Below are positions 25,281 through 34,973 of a stretch of DNA of 34,973 nt, in pieces; positions within the stretch are counted from its first letter, which is position 1, and every line of letters begins with the position of its first letter. The translations under genes and the position numbers were made by a program. The DNA is from Candidatus Nomurabacteria bacterium RIFCSPHIGHO2_01_FULL_41_71 (GTDB lineage Bacteria > Patescibacteriota > Minisyncoccia > Phycocordibacterales > UBA9973). A model generated the notes under the pieces. The model had not been told where the DNA came from, searched no databases, and saw nothing but the letters and a program-made list of their open reading frames with translations. The stretch covers positions 1 through 34,973 of the forward strand of contig MFTQ01000010.1 of the NCBI GenBank assembly GCA_001785355.1, in the 5' to 3' direction.

Positions 25281-25310
25281 TTGTGGAAAAAATTATAAAT
25301 GTGATATTAT
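25281..25310 (+). promoter_or_regulatory. Possible thrS promoter
   Basis: TTGTGG, 18-bp spacer, TATTAT (25305-25310), 9 nt before the ATG. The match is moderate. Confidence 0.45.
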
Positions 25311-25319
25311 ACAAAAAAT

Positions 25320-27068
25320 ATGGAAAAAAATGAAAAACTGCAGAGTTTGAGACACACTTTGGCGCATTTGCTGGTAGCGGCGATGAGGGAACTTTATCCG
25401 GGCGCCAAGAATGCCATTGGACCGGCTATTGATGACGGTTTTTATCAAGATTTTGATTTGCCAAAATCAGTCTCGGAAGAAGATTTCCCTAAGATAGAAA
25501 AGAAAATGCGGGAAATTCTAAAAACTTGGAATACATTTGACGGCCGAGAAGTAACTTTGGAAGAGGCAAAAAAAGAATTTTCTTGGAATGAATATAAGAC
25601 TGAATTGATTGAAGAATTCGCCAAAGACGGTAAAAAAATAACTTTCTACACATCCGGCACACTGGTGGATTTATGCAAGGGAGGACATTTGGAGAATCCA
25701 AACAAAGAGCTTTATCCGGATTGCTTCAAACTCGACCGCGTGGCCGGAGCTTACTGGCGCGGAAATGAGAAAAATAAAATGCTCACGCGTATTTATGGTC
25801 TGGCTTTTGAAAAAAAAGAAGAGCTAGAAAAATATACAGAAATGCGTGAAGAGGCGGAAAAAAGAGACCATAGAAAAATCGGCCAACAACTTGGTTTGTT
25901 TACGATTGCTGAAAAAGTGGGCAAAGGCCTACCTTTGTTTACACCAAAAGGCGCCTTATTGCGAGAACTCTTGAACGATTACTCACAATTGCTACGGGCA
26001 GAAAAAGGCTGGCAAAAGGTCTGGAGTCCACACATTACTAAAAATGATTTGTATAAAACTTCAGGACACTGGGATAAATTTGGCGGAGAATTGTTCTTGG
26101 TCAAGAGCCAGGAAACCTCCGACGAGCTTGTAATGAAGCCCATGAACTGCCCGCATCACCAGCAAATCTATGCCAGCTGTCCGCACAGCTATCGGGAACT
26201 GCCGATCAAATACATGGAAACAACCACGGTTTATCGGGACGAGAAAGCGGGAGAACTGCTCGGGCTCTCGCGGGTGCGCTGCATCACTCAAGACGACAGC
26301 CATACCTTTTGCACTCCGGACCAGATCAAGCAGATATTCCAGGATTTGATAGATGTGACGAAGACTTTTTACTCGGCGATCGGGATGAAAATCCGTGCCA
26401 GGCTTTCTTTCCGTGATCCAAAAACACCAGAGAAATACCTGGGTGAAAATGATTTATGGGAAAAAGCCCAAACCATATTGCTCGACATCGCCAAGGAAAA
26501 TAAACTCGATTATTTTGAAGCCCCCGGCGAAGCCGCTTTTTACGGACCCAAGATAGACTTTATGGCGATCGATGCCCTGGGCCGGGAGTGGCAACTCGCC
26601 ACTCCCCAGCTTGATTTCGTTCAGCCTAAACGTTTTGGCCTTACTTATATTGATCAGGGCGGCAAGGAACAAACACCAGTCATGATTCATTTCGCGCTCA
26701 TGGGCTCGATTGAAAGATTTCTGTCAGTGTATATAGAACACACGGCTGGTAATTTCCCCCTCTGGCTCGCTCCGGTGCAGATAAAAGTCATCCCGGTACG
26801 AACGAACCATAATGGATATACCAAAGAAATTTTTGAAATGTTGCGAGAAAACAACATCCGCGCGGAACTGGATGATAAAGATGAAAACCTAGGCTCCAAG
26901 GTTCGCGACGCGAAAACAAACAAACTCCCCTACTGGATAGTGATAGGCGACAAAGAAATCGCAAGCGCAAAAGTGACACTAGAATCCCGAGACGCCGGAA
27001 CGCTCGGCCAGATGTCAAAAGAAAAACTTTTGAAAAAACTTTTGGAAGAAACAAAGAAAAAGAAATAA
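25320..27068 (+). CDS. thrS: Threonyl-tRNA synthetase without TGS domain
   Basis: 582 residues. The N-terminal TGS domain of E. coli ThrRS is absent and the protein starts directly at the editing domain (RHTLAHLLVAAM with His12/His16; DLCKGGHL with Cys119/His123). The class II core follows: MKPMNCPHH with zinc ligand Cys277, CITQDDSHTFC, AFYGPKIDF and PVMIHFALMGSIERF. The anticodon-binding domain is C-terminal (LAPVQIKVIPV and onward). It charges tRNA-Thr and should still clear mischarged Ser. No T-box leader is seen before it. Confidence 0.96.
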   Translation: MEKNEKLQSLRHTLAHLLVAAMRELYPGAKNAIGPAIDDGFYQDFDLPKSVSEEDFPKIEKKMREILKTWNTFDGREVTLEEAKKEFSWNEYKTELIEEFAKDGKKITFYTSGTLVDLCKGGHLENPNKELYPDCFKLDRVAGAYWRGNEKNKMLTRIYGLAFEKKEELEKYTEMREEAEKRDHRKIGQQLGLFTIAEKVGKGLPLFTPKGALLRELLNDYSQLLRAEKGWQKVWSPHITKNDLYKTSGHWDKFGGELFLVKSQETSDELVMKPMNCPHHQQIYASCPHSYRELPIKYMETTTVYRDEKAGELLGLSRVRCITQDDSHTFCTPDQIKQIFQDLIDVTKTFYSAIGMKIRARLSFRDPKTPEKYLGENDLWEKAQTILLDIAKENKLDYFEAPGEAAFYGPKIDFMAIDALGREWQLATPQLDFVQPKRFGLTYIDQGGKEQTPVMIHFALMGSIERFLSVYIEHTAGNFPLWLAPVQIKVIPVRTNHNGYTKEIFEMLRENNIRAELDDKDENLGSKVRDAKTNKLPYWIVIGDKEIASAKVTLESRDAGTLGQMSKEKLLKKLLEETKKKK

Positions 27069-27087
27069 CATTATCTTTCTGTATTGA

Positions 27088-27125
27088 TTGTCTACTATAT
27101 TCACGATCGTAAATATAGTAGACAA
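27088..27125. repeat. 38-bp palindrome C-down (centre CGATCG)
   Basis: Near-perfect palindrome (one mismatched pair), arms TTGTCTACTATAT / ATATAGTAGACAA, between convergent thrS and copy C. About 31/38 identical to C-up in direct orientation. Confidence 0.92.
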
Positions 27126-27140
27126 CATTAAAATTTATAT

Positions 27141-27731
27141 TTATATATTTTTCTTAATTTTTTCAATTGTTCCCGTTTTGCTTATTTCAAAAATCTCTAC
27201 AAATTCTAGAATACCTAATCGTTCCAAGTCCAGTACCATTTTTTTTGGAATTTTTCGCTTCCCTATCCACACACTCTTGTGAACCATTTCAAAACCAAGG
27301 TTTCTGATAACTTCTCTGAGCCAGTCGCGTTTTCTGCGAAATTTCTCCGGAATATCAAAGCTGATTATAGCCAAGTTAACTTTATTCTCTAACTCATAAT
27401 ATCTTTCAGGTAATGCATCTTTTAGGTGTTTTAGCTTTAGTTTGCCTTCTTTTGAAATTTTAAATTTATTGCCATTTTTGCCCACTTTTTCAATAAGACC
27501 GTCCCGTTTCATTTTATAAATAAACTTTTCTAGACGTCTTTTTCTTTCTTTTAGTTTAAGTTTTCGAAATATCTCATGCTCGCGAGCACTTTGGCGTTTG
27601 TTGTGTTCATAATCTATTTTTCCCATGCTTGCTCCATAACCGCTTGCCAAAACAGCCTCAAAAAAATCAACCTGACTCAAAGCTTGGTCGTAAAGTGATT
27701 CCAAAATACTTAACAGAATTTTGCCTCTCAT
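27141..27731 (-). CDS. wHTH protein with PaaX/Cas2-like domain (copy C)
   Basis: 196 residues from the ATG at 27731. An upstream in-frame GTG would translate the palindrome and is rejected. The winged helix (about 60-115) includes RRLEKFIYKMKRDGLIEKVG and NKFKISKEGKLKLKHL. The Cas2-like domain (about 123-196) has VNLAIISFDIPEKFRRKRDW and NLGFEMVHKSVWIGKRKIPK. It keeps the FDIP motif of copies A and B but lacks their YPYPC. It lies downstream of gyrB on the same strand, 6 nt from its upstream palindrome, which holds an extended -10 (TGGTAGACT) exactly 7 nt before the ATG. Likely a DNA-binding autoregulator. Confidence 0.78.
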   Translation of the reverse strand: MRGKILLSILESLYDQALSQVDFFEAVLASGYGASMGKIDYEHNKRQSAREHEIFRKLKLKERKRRLEKFIYKMKRDGLIEKVGKNGNKFKISKEGKLKLKHLKDALPERYYELENKVNLAIISFDIPEKFRRKRDWLREVIRNLGFEMVHKSVWIGKRKIPKKMVLDLERLGILEFVEIFEISKTGTIEKIKKNI

Positions 27732-27737
27732 GTTATG

Positions 27738-27775
27738 AAGTCTACCATATTCACGATCGTGAGTGTAGTGGACAA
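27738..27775. repeat. 38-bp palindrome C-up (centre CGATCG), containing the promoter of copy C
   Basis: Imperfect palindrome with core TCACGATCGTGA. It carries the extended -10 of copy C (plus-strand positions 27739-27747) and may also end gyrB transcription. Confidence 0.82.
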
Positions 27776-27794
27776 AATTAACCAACTTCTTAAA

Positions 27795-30273
<2,479 letters not shown>

Positions 30274-30283
30274 TTGAAAAACC

Positions 30284-30312
30284 TTTACTTCACAGTAATT
30301 TTTGATTATATT
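30284..30312 (+). promoter_or_regulatory. Promoter of the phenylalanyl-tRNA synthetase gene
   Basis: TTTACT, 17-bp spacer, TATATT (30307-30312), with the ATG 7 nt after the -10, so a leaderless mRNA is predicted. Confidence 0.6.
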
Positions 30313-30318
30313 AAAGAA

Positions 30319-31458
30319 ATGGCAAATTATGAAATAACTTCTCTTGAAGAAATAAATATAAAGAAAGATTTAGAATCAAAAAATGATGCTCAAAGCTTGC
30401 GTATAAGACGTTACCTTGCAATGCCCGACCTCTCTCGCGCTTCGGGTAGCCCAATTGCTGAAATCGTCAAGCGCATTTTAGACTGTCCATATTTTAAGGA
30501 TTTGGATATAATCAAAATTCCAGAAATCGTGCCAGCAAGAATAAGTTTTGATTTGTTCGATTTTCCCACCAATCATCCCGCGCGTAGCAAATCTGACACT
30601 TATTATGTAGATGAAGATCACATTTTGCGCACTCACACGACAGTTATGTGGTATTACTATCTAGAGGACGAAAAAATTAAAGAGAAAATTAAGAAACAGG
30701 AAACAATCGGGTGTTTTTCTTTTGGTAAGGTATATCGCAAAGACGAGATTGACAACAAACACATGAATGTTTTTCATCAAATTGATGGCTGGTATCTCGT
30801 GCCAAAAACAATGAAAACTGTCACTCAAAAAGATCTGGAGGATGCTCTTGGAAACATTGCCAAGGCAGTATTTGGTCCGGAAACTAAGTATCGGCTCAAT
30901 ACAGATACTTTTCCTTACACAGATCCATCTTTGGAAATGGAAGTGAAAATTGATAACAAATGGATAGAAGTTGTTGGTTGCGGAGTAGTTAAAGGATCAG
31001 TTTTAGAAAAACTTGGTGTCAATTCAAAGAATTACACGGGCTGGGCTTTCGGCTTTGGACTAGAACGTCTAGCAATAGCTAGTATGAATTTACCGGACAT
31101 TCGTTTGCTTTGGTCCGACGATGAGAGAGTAAAAAGGCAACTCAAGCTTGGACATAAATTTGTCGAGGTCAGCAAATACCCGCCGATTACGCGAGATATT
31201 TCTTTCGTAGTGGAAAATGATTTTGTGCCGAATGATTATTTTGATTTCGTGAGGGAAATAGCCCCGGAAATTGTAGAAGAAATAAAACTTTTGGATAAAT
31301 ACGAAAACGCGGAAAAATGGGGCGTTGGAAAAATAAGTTATGCTTACCGCATCACCTACCGCTCTTTAGAGAGAACTCTCACATCCGAAGAGATAGATGA
31401 GATTCACAAGAAACTAGAAACAGAAACTGCTAAAATTTTTGGAGCGGTAATTCGCTAA
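30319..31458 (+). CDS. pheS: Single-chain (mitochondrial-type) phenylalanyl-tRNA synthetase
   Basis: 379 residues from the ATG at 30319. The catalytic core is that of the PheRS alpha subunit: HILRTHTTVMW (101-111), motif 2 GKVYRKDEIDNKH then FHQIDGW (136-158), and motif 3 GWAFGFGLERLAI (241-253). Residues 284-379 form a ferredoxin-fold anticodon-binding (FDX-ACB) domain: VSKYPPITRDISFVVE, AYRITYRSLERTLTSEEIDE. In usual bacteria this domain sits at the end of the beta subunit PheT. Core plus FDX-ACB in one chain is the layout of the monomeric mitochondrial enzyme. It should charge tRNA-Phe alone. No pheT is adjacent. Confidence 0.9.
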   Translation: MANYEITSLEEINIKKDLESKNDAQSLRIRRYLAMPDLSRASGSPIAEIVKRILDCPYFKDLDIIKIPEIVPARISFDLFDFPTNHPARSKSDTYYVDEDHILRTHTTVMWYYYLEDEKIKEKIKKQETIGCFSFGKVYRKDEIDNKHMNVFHQIDGWYLVPKTMKTVTQKDLEDALGNIAKAVFGPETKYRLNTDTFPYTDPSLEMEVKIDNKWIEVVGCGVVKGSVLEKLGVNSKNYTGWAFGFGLERLAIASMNLPDIRLLWSDDERVKRQLKLGHKFVEVSKYPPITRDISFVVENDFVPNDYFDFVREIAPEIVEEIKLLDKYENAEKWGVGKISYAYRITYRSLERTLTSEEIDEIHKKLETETAKIFGAVIR

Positions 31459-31632
31459 AAATTTCCTAAGATGAAGGCAAAGCTCTTCTACCTACCATTT
31501 TACATCTCTTCTTAATTCATCTGCATCGGACATACAATTTATTTAAATTAAACCAATAACACTACCATTATACCAAATCAGCCTCGACAAGGCTAATCTT
31601 CCGTCCATTACGACTCAAAACACAACCATTGG

Positions 31633-31657
31633 TTTTTGGAGGCTTAGCCTCCAAAAA
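31633..31657. terminator. Bidirectional terminator between pheS and the helicase gene
   Basis: 11-bp perfect stem TTTTTGGAGGC / GCCTCCAAAAA with a 3-nt loop between two convergent genes; A- and T-runs on both sides. The 175 bp between the pheS stop and this hairpin hold no recognisable gene. Confidence 0.82.
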
Positions 31658-31675
31658 TACAAAAATAGTAAAAAA

Positions 31676-34582
31676 CTATTTTTTATAAATCTCGGCCATT
31701 TTGCAATATTCGCATTCCGTTACCTTACCATAAGAGTTATACCGACAAGACCGGTTTACCCATTCGCCCTTCTTGACTAATTCGTCATAATCATATATGT
31801 CTTTTATCAAAAGCTCAATTTCTTCCGATGTAACCGCGTGAGTATAAATCATTTCTTTTGGATCTTTCGCTTCTAGGTATTCCAATCTGCTTTCAGCAAC
31901 TTTCACTTTCCCCCATTTCGGTGTACCGGATAAAAGATAAGTATACATAGCGAGCTGGCGAGCCAGATTTGAAAGTCTTCCTTCATCGTCGCGTTTTTCT
32001 ATATCAATTTTTTTCTTCGGACTGCCTGTCTTGAAATCCGTCACCCGCACATTTTTGCCTCCTAACTTTTCGATAAGGTCAATCCGCCCGTAGATAGAGA
32101 GATGCGGAAATCGCTTGTCGGTAAAAGAGACAGGCTGTTCATTTTCCCTGTCTTCCGTAATTTCCTTTAATCTATTTTTAACCCAGAAAGACACTACCTT
32201 CGCTACCTCTTTTTCTTCAGGAAGAATTACCTTTTTTAGTTTTAAAATTTTATCAATGGCCTTGTGTACTTTATCTCCGAATTCGAGGCTTTCGGTCTTC
32301 AACCCCGGGAGCTGAAGCAAACTTCTGAAATACCATTTCCATGGACACTCAAAGAAATTATTCAGGAGAGACACCGACACCTTCCTGCTTTCGTAATCCT
32401 GAGCCACAATTTTTTTCAAATCATCCAGACTGGTGTGTTTTTCTTTATTTTTTTCATTCTTACCAGGACCTGCGACATAAGCTCTCGGATCATTCTTTAA
32501 AATATTTTTTTCCGTTTCTTTGGCGGATTGCTTTTCAAAATCAGACGATATATCCGAGACTATATGCGCAAGCTCTTGGTCGCTTCCGGTATATGAAAAA
32601 AGCGAGAAAGAAATAACGCAAAATCTCTTGGCTCTCGTTATGGCCACATATAATTCCCGTTTCAGAACTTCCATATTTCTTTTTTCTATTCTTTCATCAA
32701 ACGATTCCGGGAGAGCAAAGCCTCCATAATGTCTGCTAAAAAAAGATTTTTGGTCCATGTGCCCTATCCAAACATAATCAAATTCTAGCCCTTTGGATCC
32801 ATGAAGAGTGAGAACTTTCACTCCATCGTCCGGAGAAAAAACGGCAAGCGGTATGTCTTCTCCGTAAATTTCCATTCTACCCAGAAAATCCAAAAAATCA
32901 CCCAGGGTTAATTTTGGATTTTTTTCGATCCGAGACAGCGCCAGATGAAGCATGGTTCGGATAACTTCGATCCTAGATATCAAATCTCCATGATTAGTGG
33001 CCGTATCGAGCAGAAATTCAGCGCCTATTTTCTGAATAAGCGAATAAATCGGCTGACTGGAAAACGCAAGCCATGTTTTCAGCTTCCCCAACCAAGCATT
33101 TACTTCGGAAGGAAACAATGTGGAGGTATCTTTTAAGTTCAGTAGAGAGAATTCCCGCATATTGTTCGCTTTTATAAACTCATGAGAACGGATAGGGGGA
33201 ATCATGGAATGCTTGTCAAAAATACTTTCTGCCAAAACTTGCCCGTCGTCCGGATGAGCCAAGATCTTAAGCACCCGAATCAGGGCAGTAGTTTCCGGTA
33301 GATCGAAAAAATCAATCATCCACCCTCCCGCCACCGGAATCCCCATATCTTTAAGGATAGCAATAGCGCTCCGCACCTGGCGATTCTTCGGCAAGAGCAC
33401 GGCTATTTCATTTGGATCTATTCCGTTCTTGATCTTTTCTCTTATTTCCATTCCCGCGCATATAATCTCATCTCTCGGATAATACGCTTCCACCAAACGC
33501 ATAGCATGGCTAACTTTGCTTTTACTTTTTAATTTTTCTTTAGTGATAACGCTTTCAAGAAGAGCATGGGAGGAGTCCAGAATTTTCTGGGTAGAACGAT
33601 AATTTTCCACCAGAGTAATAAGTTTGGCCTTGCCGAAAGTATGCTTGAAATTCTCAAAATATTCAAGCGAGGCTCCGCCAAAGCCGTAAATCAGCTGACG
33701 ATCGTCCCCAACCACGAAAATATTCGGCTTCTCTACTATCCCCCATACAGCTTTCAAAAATTCATTCTGCGCTCCGCTCGAATCCTGATGTTCGTCCACC
33801 AAAACATACAGAAAATTCAATCTCATTTCTTCCGCCGCCTCTTCTGATTCGCGCACTATGGACACCAGGGACTTCAAGATATCGTCGTAATCGAACAAAT
33901 TTTTTTCTTTTTTCTTTTCTTCGTATACGTAATAAAATTTGGCGGCTTCAAGCGATCTACGCAGGCTCTCTATTTTCCTTTCCGCGTCTTTTTTTAACTC
34001 TCCCTTTCTCTCTCCGCGCGAAGATAAACTCGAAGGATCTTTCGAGACAAATTCAATCTCGCTTTTTATTTCTTTTTTGAAATCTTCCGGAGAAATACCC
34101 TCTCTCTTTAAAATAGATATCAGACTTCTGAGATCGCGGAAATATCGGGAGGAATCGGATCGGGGCCGTATATGCTCCCAATCATTCTCATATAATATAT
34201 CGTCAAAAAGCGAAACAGCATCCTTCTCATCCAAAAGTTTAGGTTCCTCCCGCAGACCCAGCGCTTGAAAATATTTACCAAGCATATCCATACCGAAACT
34301 ATGAAAAGTCGCCACCTTTACTTTGGAGGCTTCCGAGCCGATATATCGGCGCAAGCGTTCGCGCATGGATGCCACCGCGGAATTGGTAAAAGTCAGGCAC
34401 AGAATGCTGTCAGATTTGGTATCCGTTTTTTTCAGAATATTCCCTATGCGAAGAGCAAGCACCTGGGTTTTGCCCGTGCCCGGACCGGCCACCACCATTA
34501 CCGGACCCTCTATCCAATCCACCGCCTCCTTCTGCCTAGAATTTAATTTCTTGTATTCTGTTTCAAAAGTTTTATTGTTCAT
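31676..34582 (-). CDS. UvrD/PcrA-type helicase fused to a RecB-like PD-(D/E)XK nuclease
   Basis: 968 residues from the ATG at 34582 (a GTG at 34594 is also in frame). SF1A motifs in order: VVAGPGTGKTQVLALRIGN (Walker A), FLYVLVDEHQDSSGAQ (Walker B), VVGDDRQLIYGFGGA (motif III, Arg where UvrD has Asp), ENYRSTQKIL, VLTLHGSKGLEFDYVWIGH and ELYVAITRAKRF. The last ~250 residues carry FFECPWKWYFRSLLQLP, IYGRIDLIEKL, VRVTDFKTGSP and QLAMYTYLLSG, a RecB/AddB/Cas4-type nuclease. It ends with Cys-x10-Cys-x2-Cys (CRYNSYGKVTECEYC), which with the Cys in ECPW could hold an iron-sulfur cluster. Probable role: double-strand-break end processing in place of RecBCD/AddAB. Confidence 0.9.
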   Translation of the reverse strand: MNNKTFETEYKKLNSRQKEAVDWIEGPVMVVAGPGTGKTQVLALRIGNILKKTDTKSDSILCLTFTNSAVASMRERLRRYIGSEASKVKVATFHSFGMDMLGKYFQALGLREEPKLLDEKDAVSLFDDILYENDWEHIRPRSDSSRYFRDLRSLISILKREGISPEDFKKEIKSEIEFVSKDPSSLSSRGERKGELKKDAERKIESLRRSLEAAKFYYVYEEKKKEKNLFDYDDILKSLVSIVRESEEAAEEMRLNFLYVLVDEHQDSSGAQNEFLKAVWGIVEKPNIFVVGDDRQLIYGFGGASLEYFENFKHTFGKAKLITLVENYRSTQKILDSSHALLESVITKEKLKSKSKVSHAMRLVEAYYPRDEIICAGMEIREKIKNGIDPNEIAVLLPKNRQVRSAIAILKDMGIPVAGGWMIDFFDLPETTALIRVLKILAHPDDGQVLAESIFDKHSMIPPIRSHEFIKANNMREFSLLNLKDTSTLFPSEVNAWLGKLKTWLAFSSQPIYSLIQKIGAEFLLDTATNHGDLISRIEVIRTMLHLALSRIEKNPKLTLGDFLDFLGRMEIYGEDIPLAVFSPDDGVKVLTLHGSKGLEFDYVWIGHMDQKSFFSRHYGGFALPESFDERIEKRNMEVLKRELYVAITRAKRFCVISFSLFSYTGSDQELAHIVSDISSDFEKQSAKETEKNILKNDPRAYVAGPGKNEKNKEKHTSLDDLKKIVAQDYESRKVSVSLLNNFFECPWKWYFRSLLQLPGLKTESLEFGDKVHKAIDKILKLKKVILPEEKEVAKVVSFWVKNRLKEITEDRENEQPVSFTDKRFPHLSIYGRIDLIEKLGGKNVRVTDFKTGSPKKKIDIEKRDDEGRLSNLARQLAMYTYLLSGTPKWGKVKVAESRLEYLEAKDPKEMIYTHAVTSEEIELLIKDIYDYDELVKKGEWVNRSCRYNSYGKVTECEYCKMAEIYKK

Positions 34583-34599
34583 TCTGAAGTTCACTTAAA

Positions 34600-34608
34600 A
34601 TTATATCA
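34600..34608 (-). promoter_or_regulatory. Extended -10 promoter of the helicase-nuclease gene
   Basis: TGATATAAT on the minus strand; no good -35. The expected start is near 34593, which gives a leader of about 11 nt to the ATG at 34582. Confidence 0.6.
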
Positions 34609-34618
34609 CTAACACAAA

Positions 34619-34953
34619 CTAGCCGCCGATCCGATAAATGGCGGAGAAACGGACGGCCCGTATTTGCATTTTCCCAATTGGCGGTACTTTTTGGTTAAAA
34701 TCCGAACCTACTTTGACGAACATCCGGACGAGGACTGAACCGCCCCGCCGCCGCTCGCTCCGCTCGCGTGCCCCGCAGAAAAAGGTTCTCCGCTATTTCT
34801 GATTTGCGCGCGCCGGATTTTTTCTTCTAAAAGGATGAGAACATTTTTCTGCGGGTCTCTGCCCTCAATGATTCGGGCAGGCGGCGGGGTCTCGGACGGC
34901 TCGCAGGCAAAAAGTTTCCTCCCCCCAACCCCCTCCACTTTTTGCCTACTCGC
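34619..34953. other. GC-rich, hairpin-dense region upstream of the helicase gene
   Basis: No convincing gene. It contains a 19-bp inverted repeat (34772-34790 with 34837-34855, 18 matches; CCCGCAGAAAAAGGTTCTC-type), an 11-bp one (AGGCAAAAAGT / ACTTTTTGCCT, about 34907-34948) and a CTGCCC/GGGCAG stem. A minus-strand frame from the ATG at 34723 to 34619 gives 34 residues (MFVKVGSDFNQKVPPIGK and onward) without a Shine-Dalgarno site. A second frame at 34708-34938 starts only at GTG and looks non-coding. It resembles the other GC-rich islands but lacks a visible promoter. Confidence 0.5.
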
Positions 34954-34973
34954 CTCAAAATTATTGAATCGGC

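Noticed and set aside
25200-25320. T-box riboswitch before thrS
   Set aside because: The conserved T-box sequence and a leader of suitable length are absent.
27732-27785. Longer N-terminus for copy C starting upstream of 27731
   Set aside because: It would translate the 38-bp palindrome that contains the promoter; the ATG at 27731 sits 7 nt after the -10 and gives a length like the paralogues.
31485-31580. Short minus-strand gene behind TGGTATAAT at about 31574, beginning MSDADELRRDVKW
   Set aside because: It stops at TAG after 13 codons; the continuation looks helical, but there is nothing to support recoding or a real protein.
34708-34938. 76-codon frame at the right edge
   Set aside because: GTG start without Shine-Dalgarno site, built on inverted repeats, no recognisable protein pattern.

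Overview
The window reads as a piece of a Patescibacteria (Candidate Phyla Radiation) chromosome, probably of the Parcubacteria lineage. The grounds are compact versions of universal genes (a 724-residue SMC, threonyl-tRNA synthetase without a TGS domain, rpsP-khpA-trmD without rimM), several genes whose start codon lies where transcription should begin, and small winged-helix/Cas2-like proteins in several copies. UGA is used as a normal stop (for example at 24523-24525), so the recoded SR1/Gracilibacteria code does not apply. No tRNA, rRNA or CRISPR array was seen.

Layout. 1-1.7 kb: the start of a secreted subtilisin-like protease (runs off the left edge), a (GGTT)7 tract and a DUF4177-like fragment. 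1.0-4.1 kb: envelope genes (DUF378 protein, glycosyltransferase 2, membrane-anchored thioredoxin-like protein) divergent from a DsbA-like protein. 4.9-14.8 kb: one apparent transcription unit rpoB-rpoC-dnaG-rpoD. 16-17.4 kb: rpsP-khpA-trmD. 18-20 kb: rnr. 20-24.3 kb: rpmF-nusB/Nudix fusion-rnc-smc. 24.3-25.2 kb: two tiny membrane proteins and unusual structured DNA. 25.3-27.1 kb: thrS. 27.8-29.9 kb: gyrB. 30.3-31.5 kb: a single-chain, mitochondrial-type phenylalanyl-tRNA synthetase. 31.7-34.6 kb: a UvrD-like helicase fused to a RecB-type nuclease.

Two kinds of accessory structure are scattered among these housekeeping genes. First, three paralogous genes for winged-helix proteins with a PaaX/Cas2-like domain (4211-4771, 14915-15520, 27141-27731). 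Each is bracketed by its own pair of 38-bp palindromes, and the central hexamer differs per copy (CGGCCG, CATATG, CGATCG). In all three the upstream palindrome overlaps an extended -10 promoter just before the start codon. A fourth palindrome family of the same length occurs twice without such a gene (19984-20021, 24886-24923). This is the strongest candidate for an undescribed system: either an autoregulator with paired operators or a family of small mobile units.

Second, four GC-rich islands (about 17.45-17.93, 24.95-25.18, 29.98-30.20 and 34.7-34.95 kb) packed with perfect hairpins. Two of them have a strong promoter, a Shine-Dalgarno site, a short reading frame and a terminator, so they look like self-contained cassettes of foreign or structurally selected sequence.
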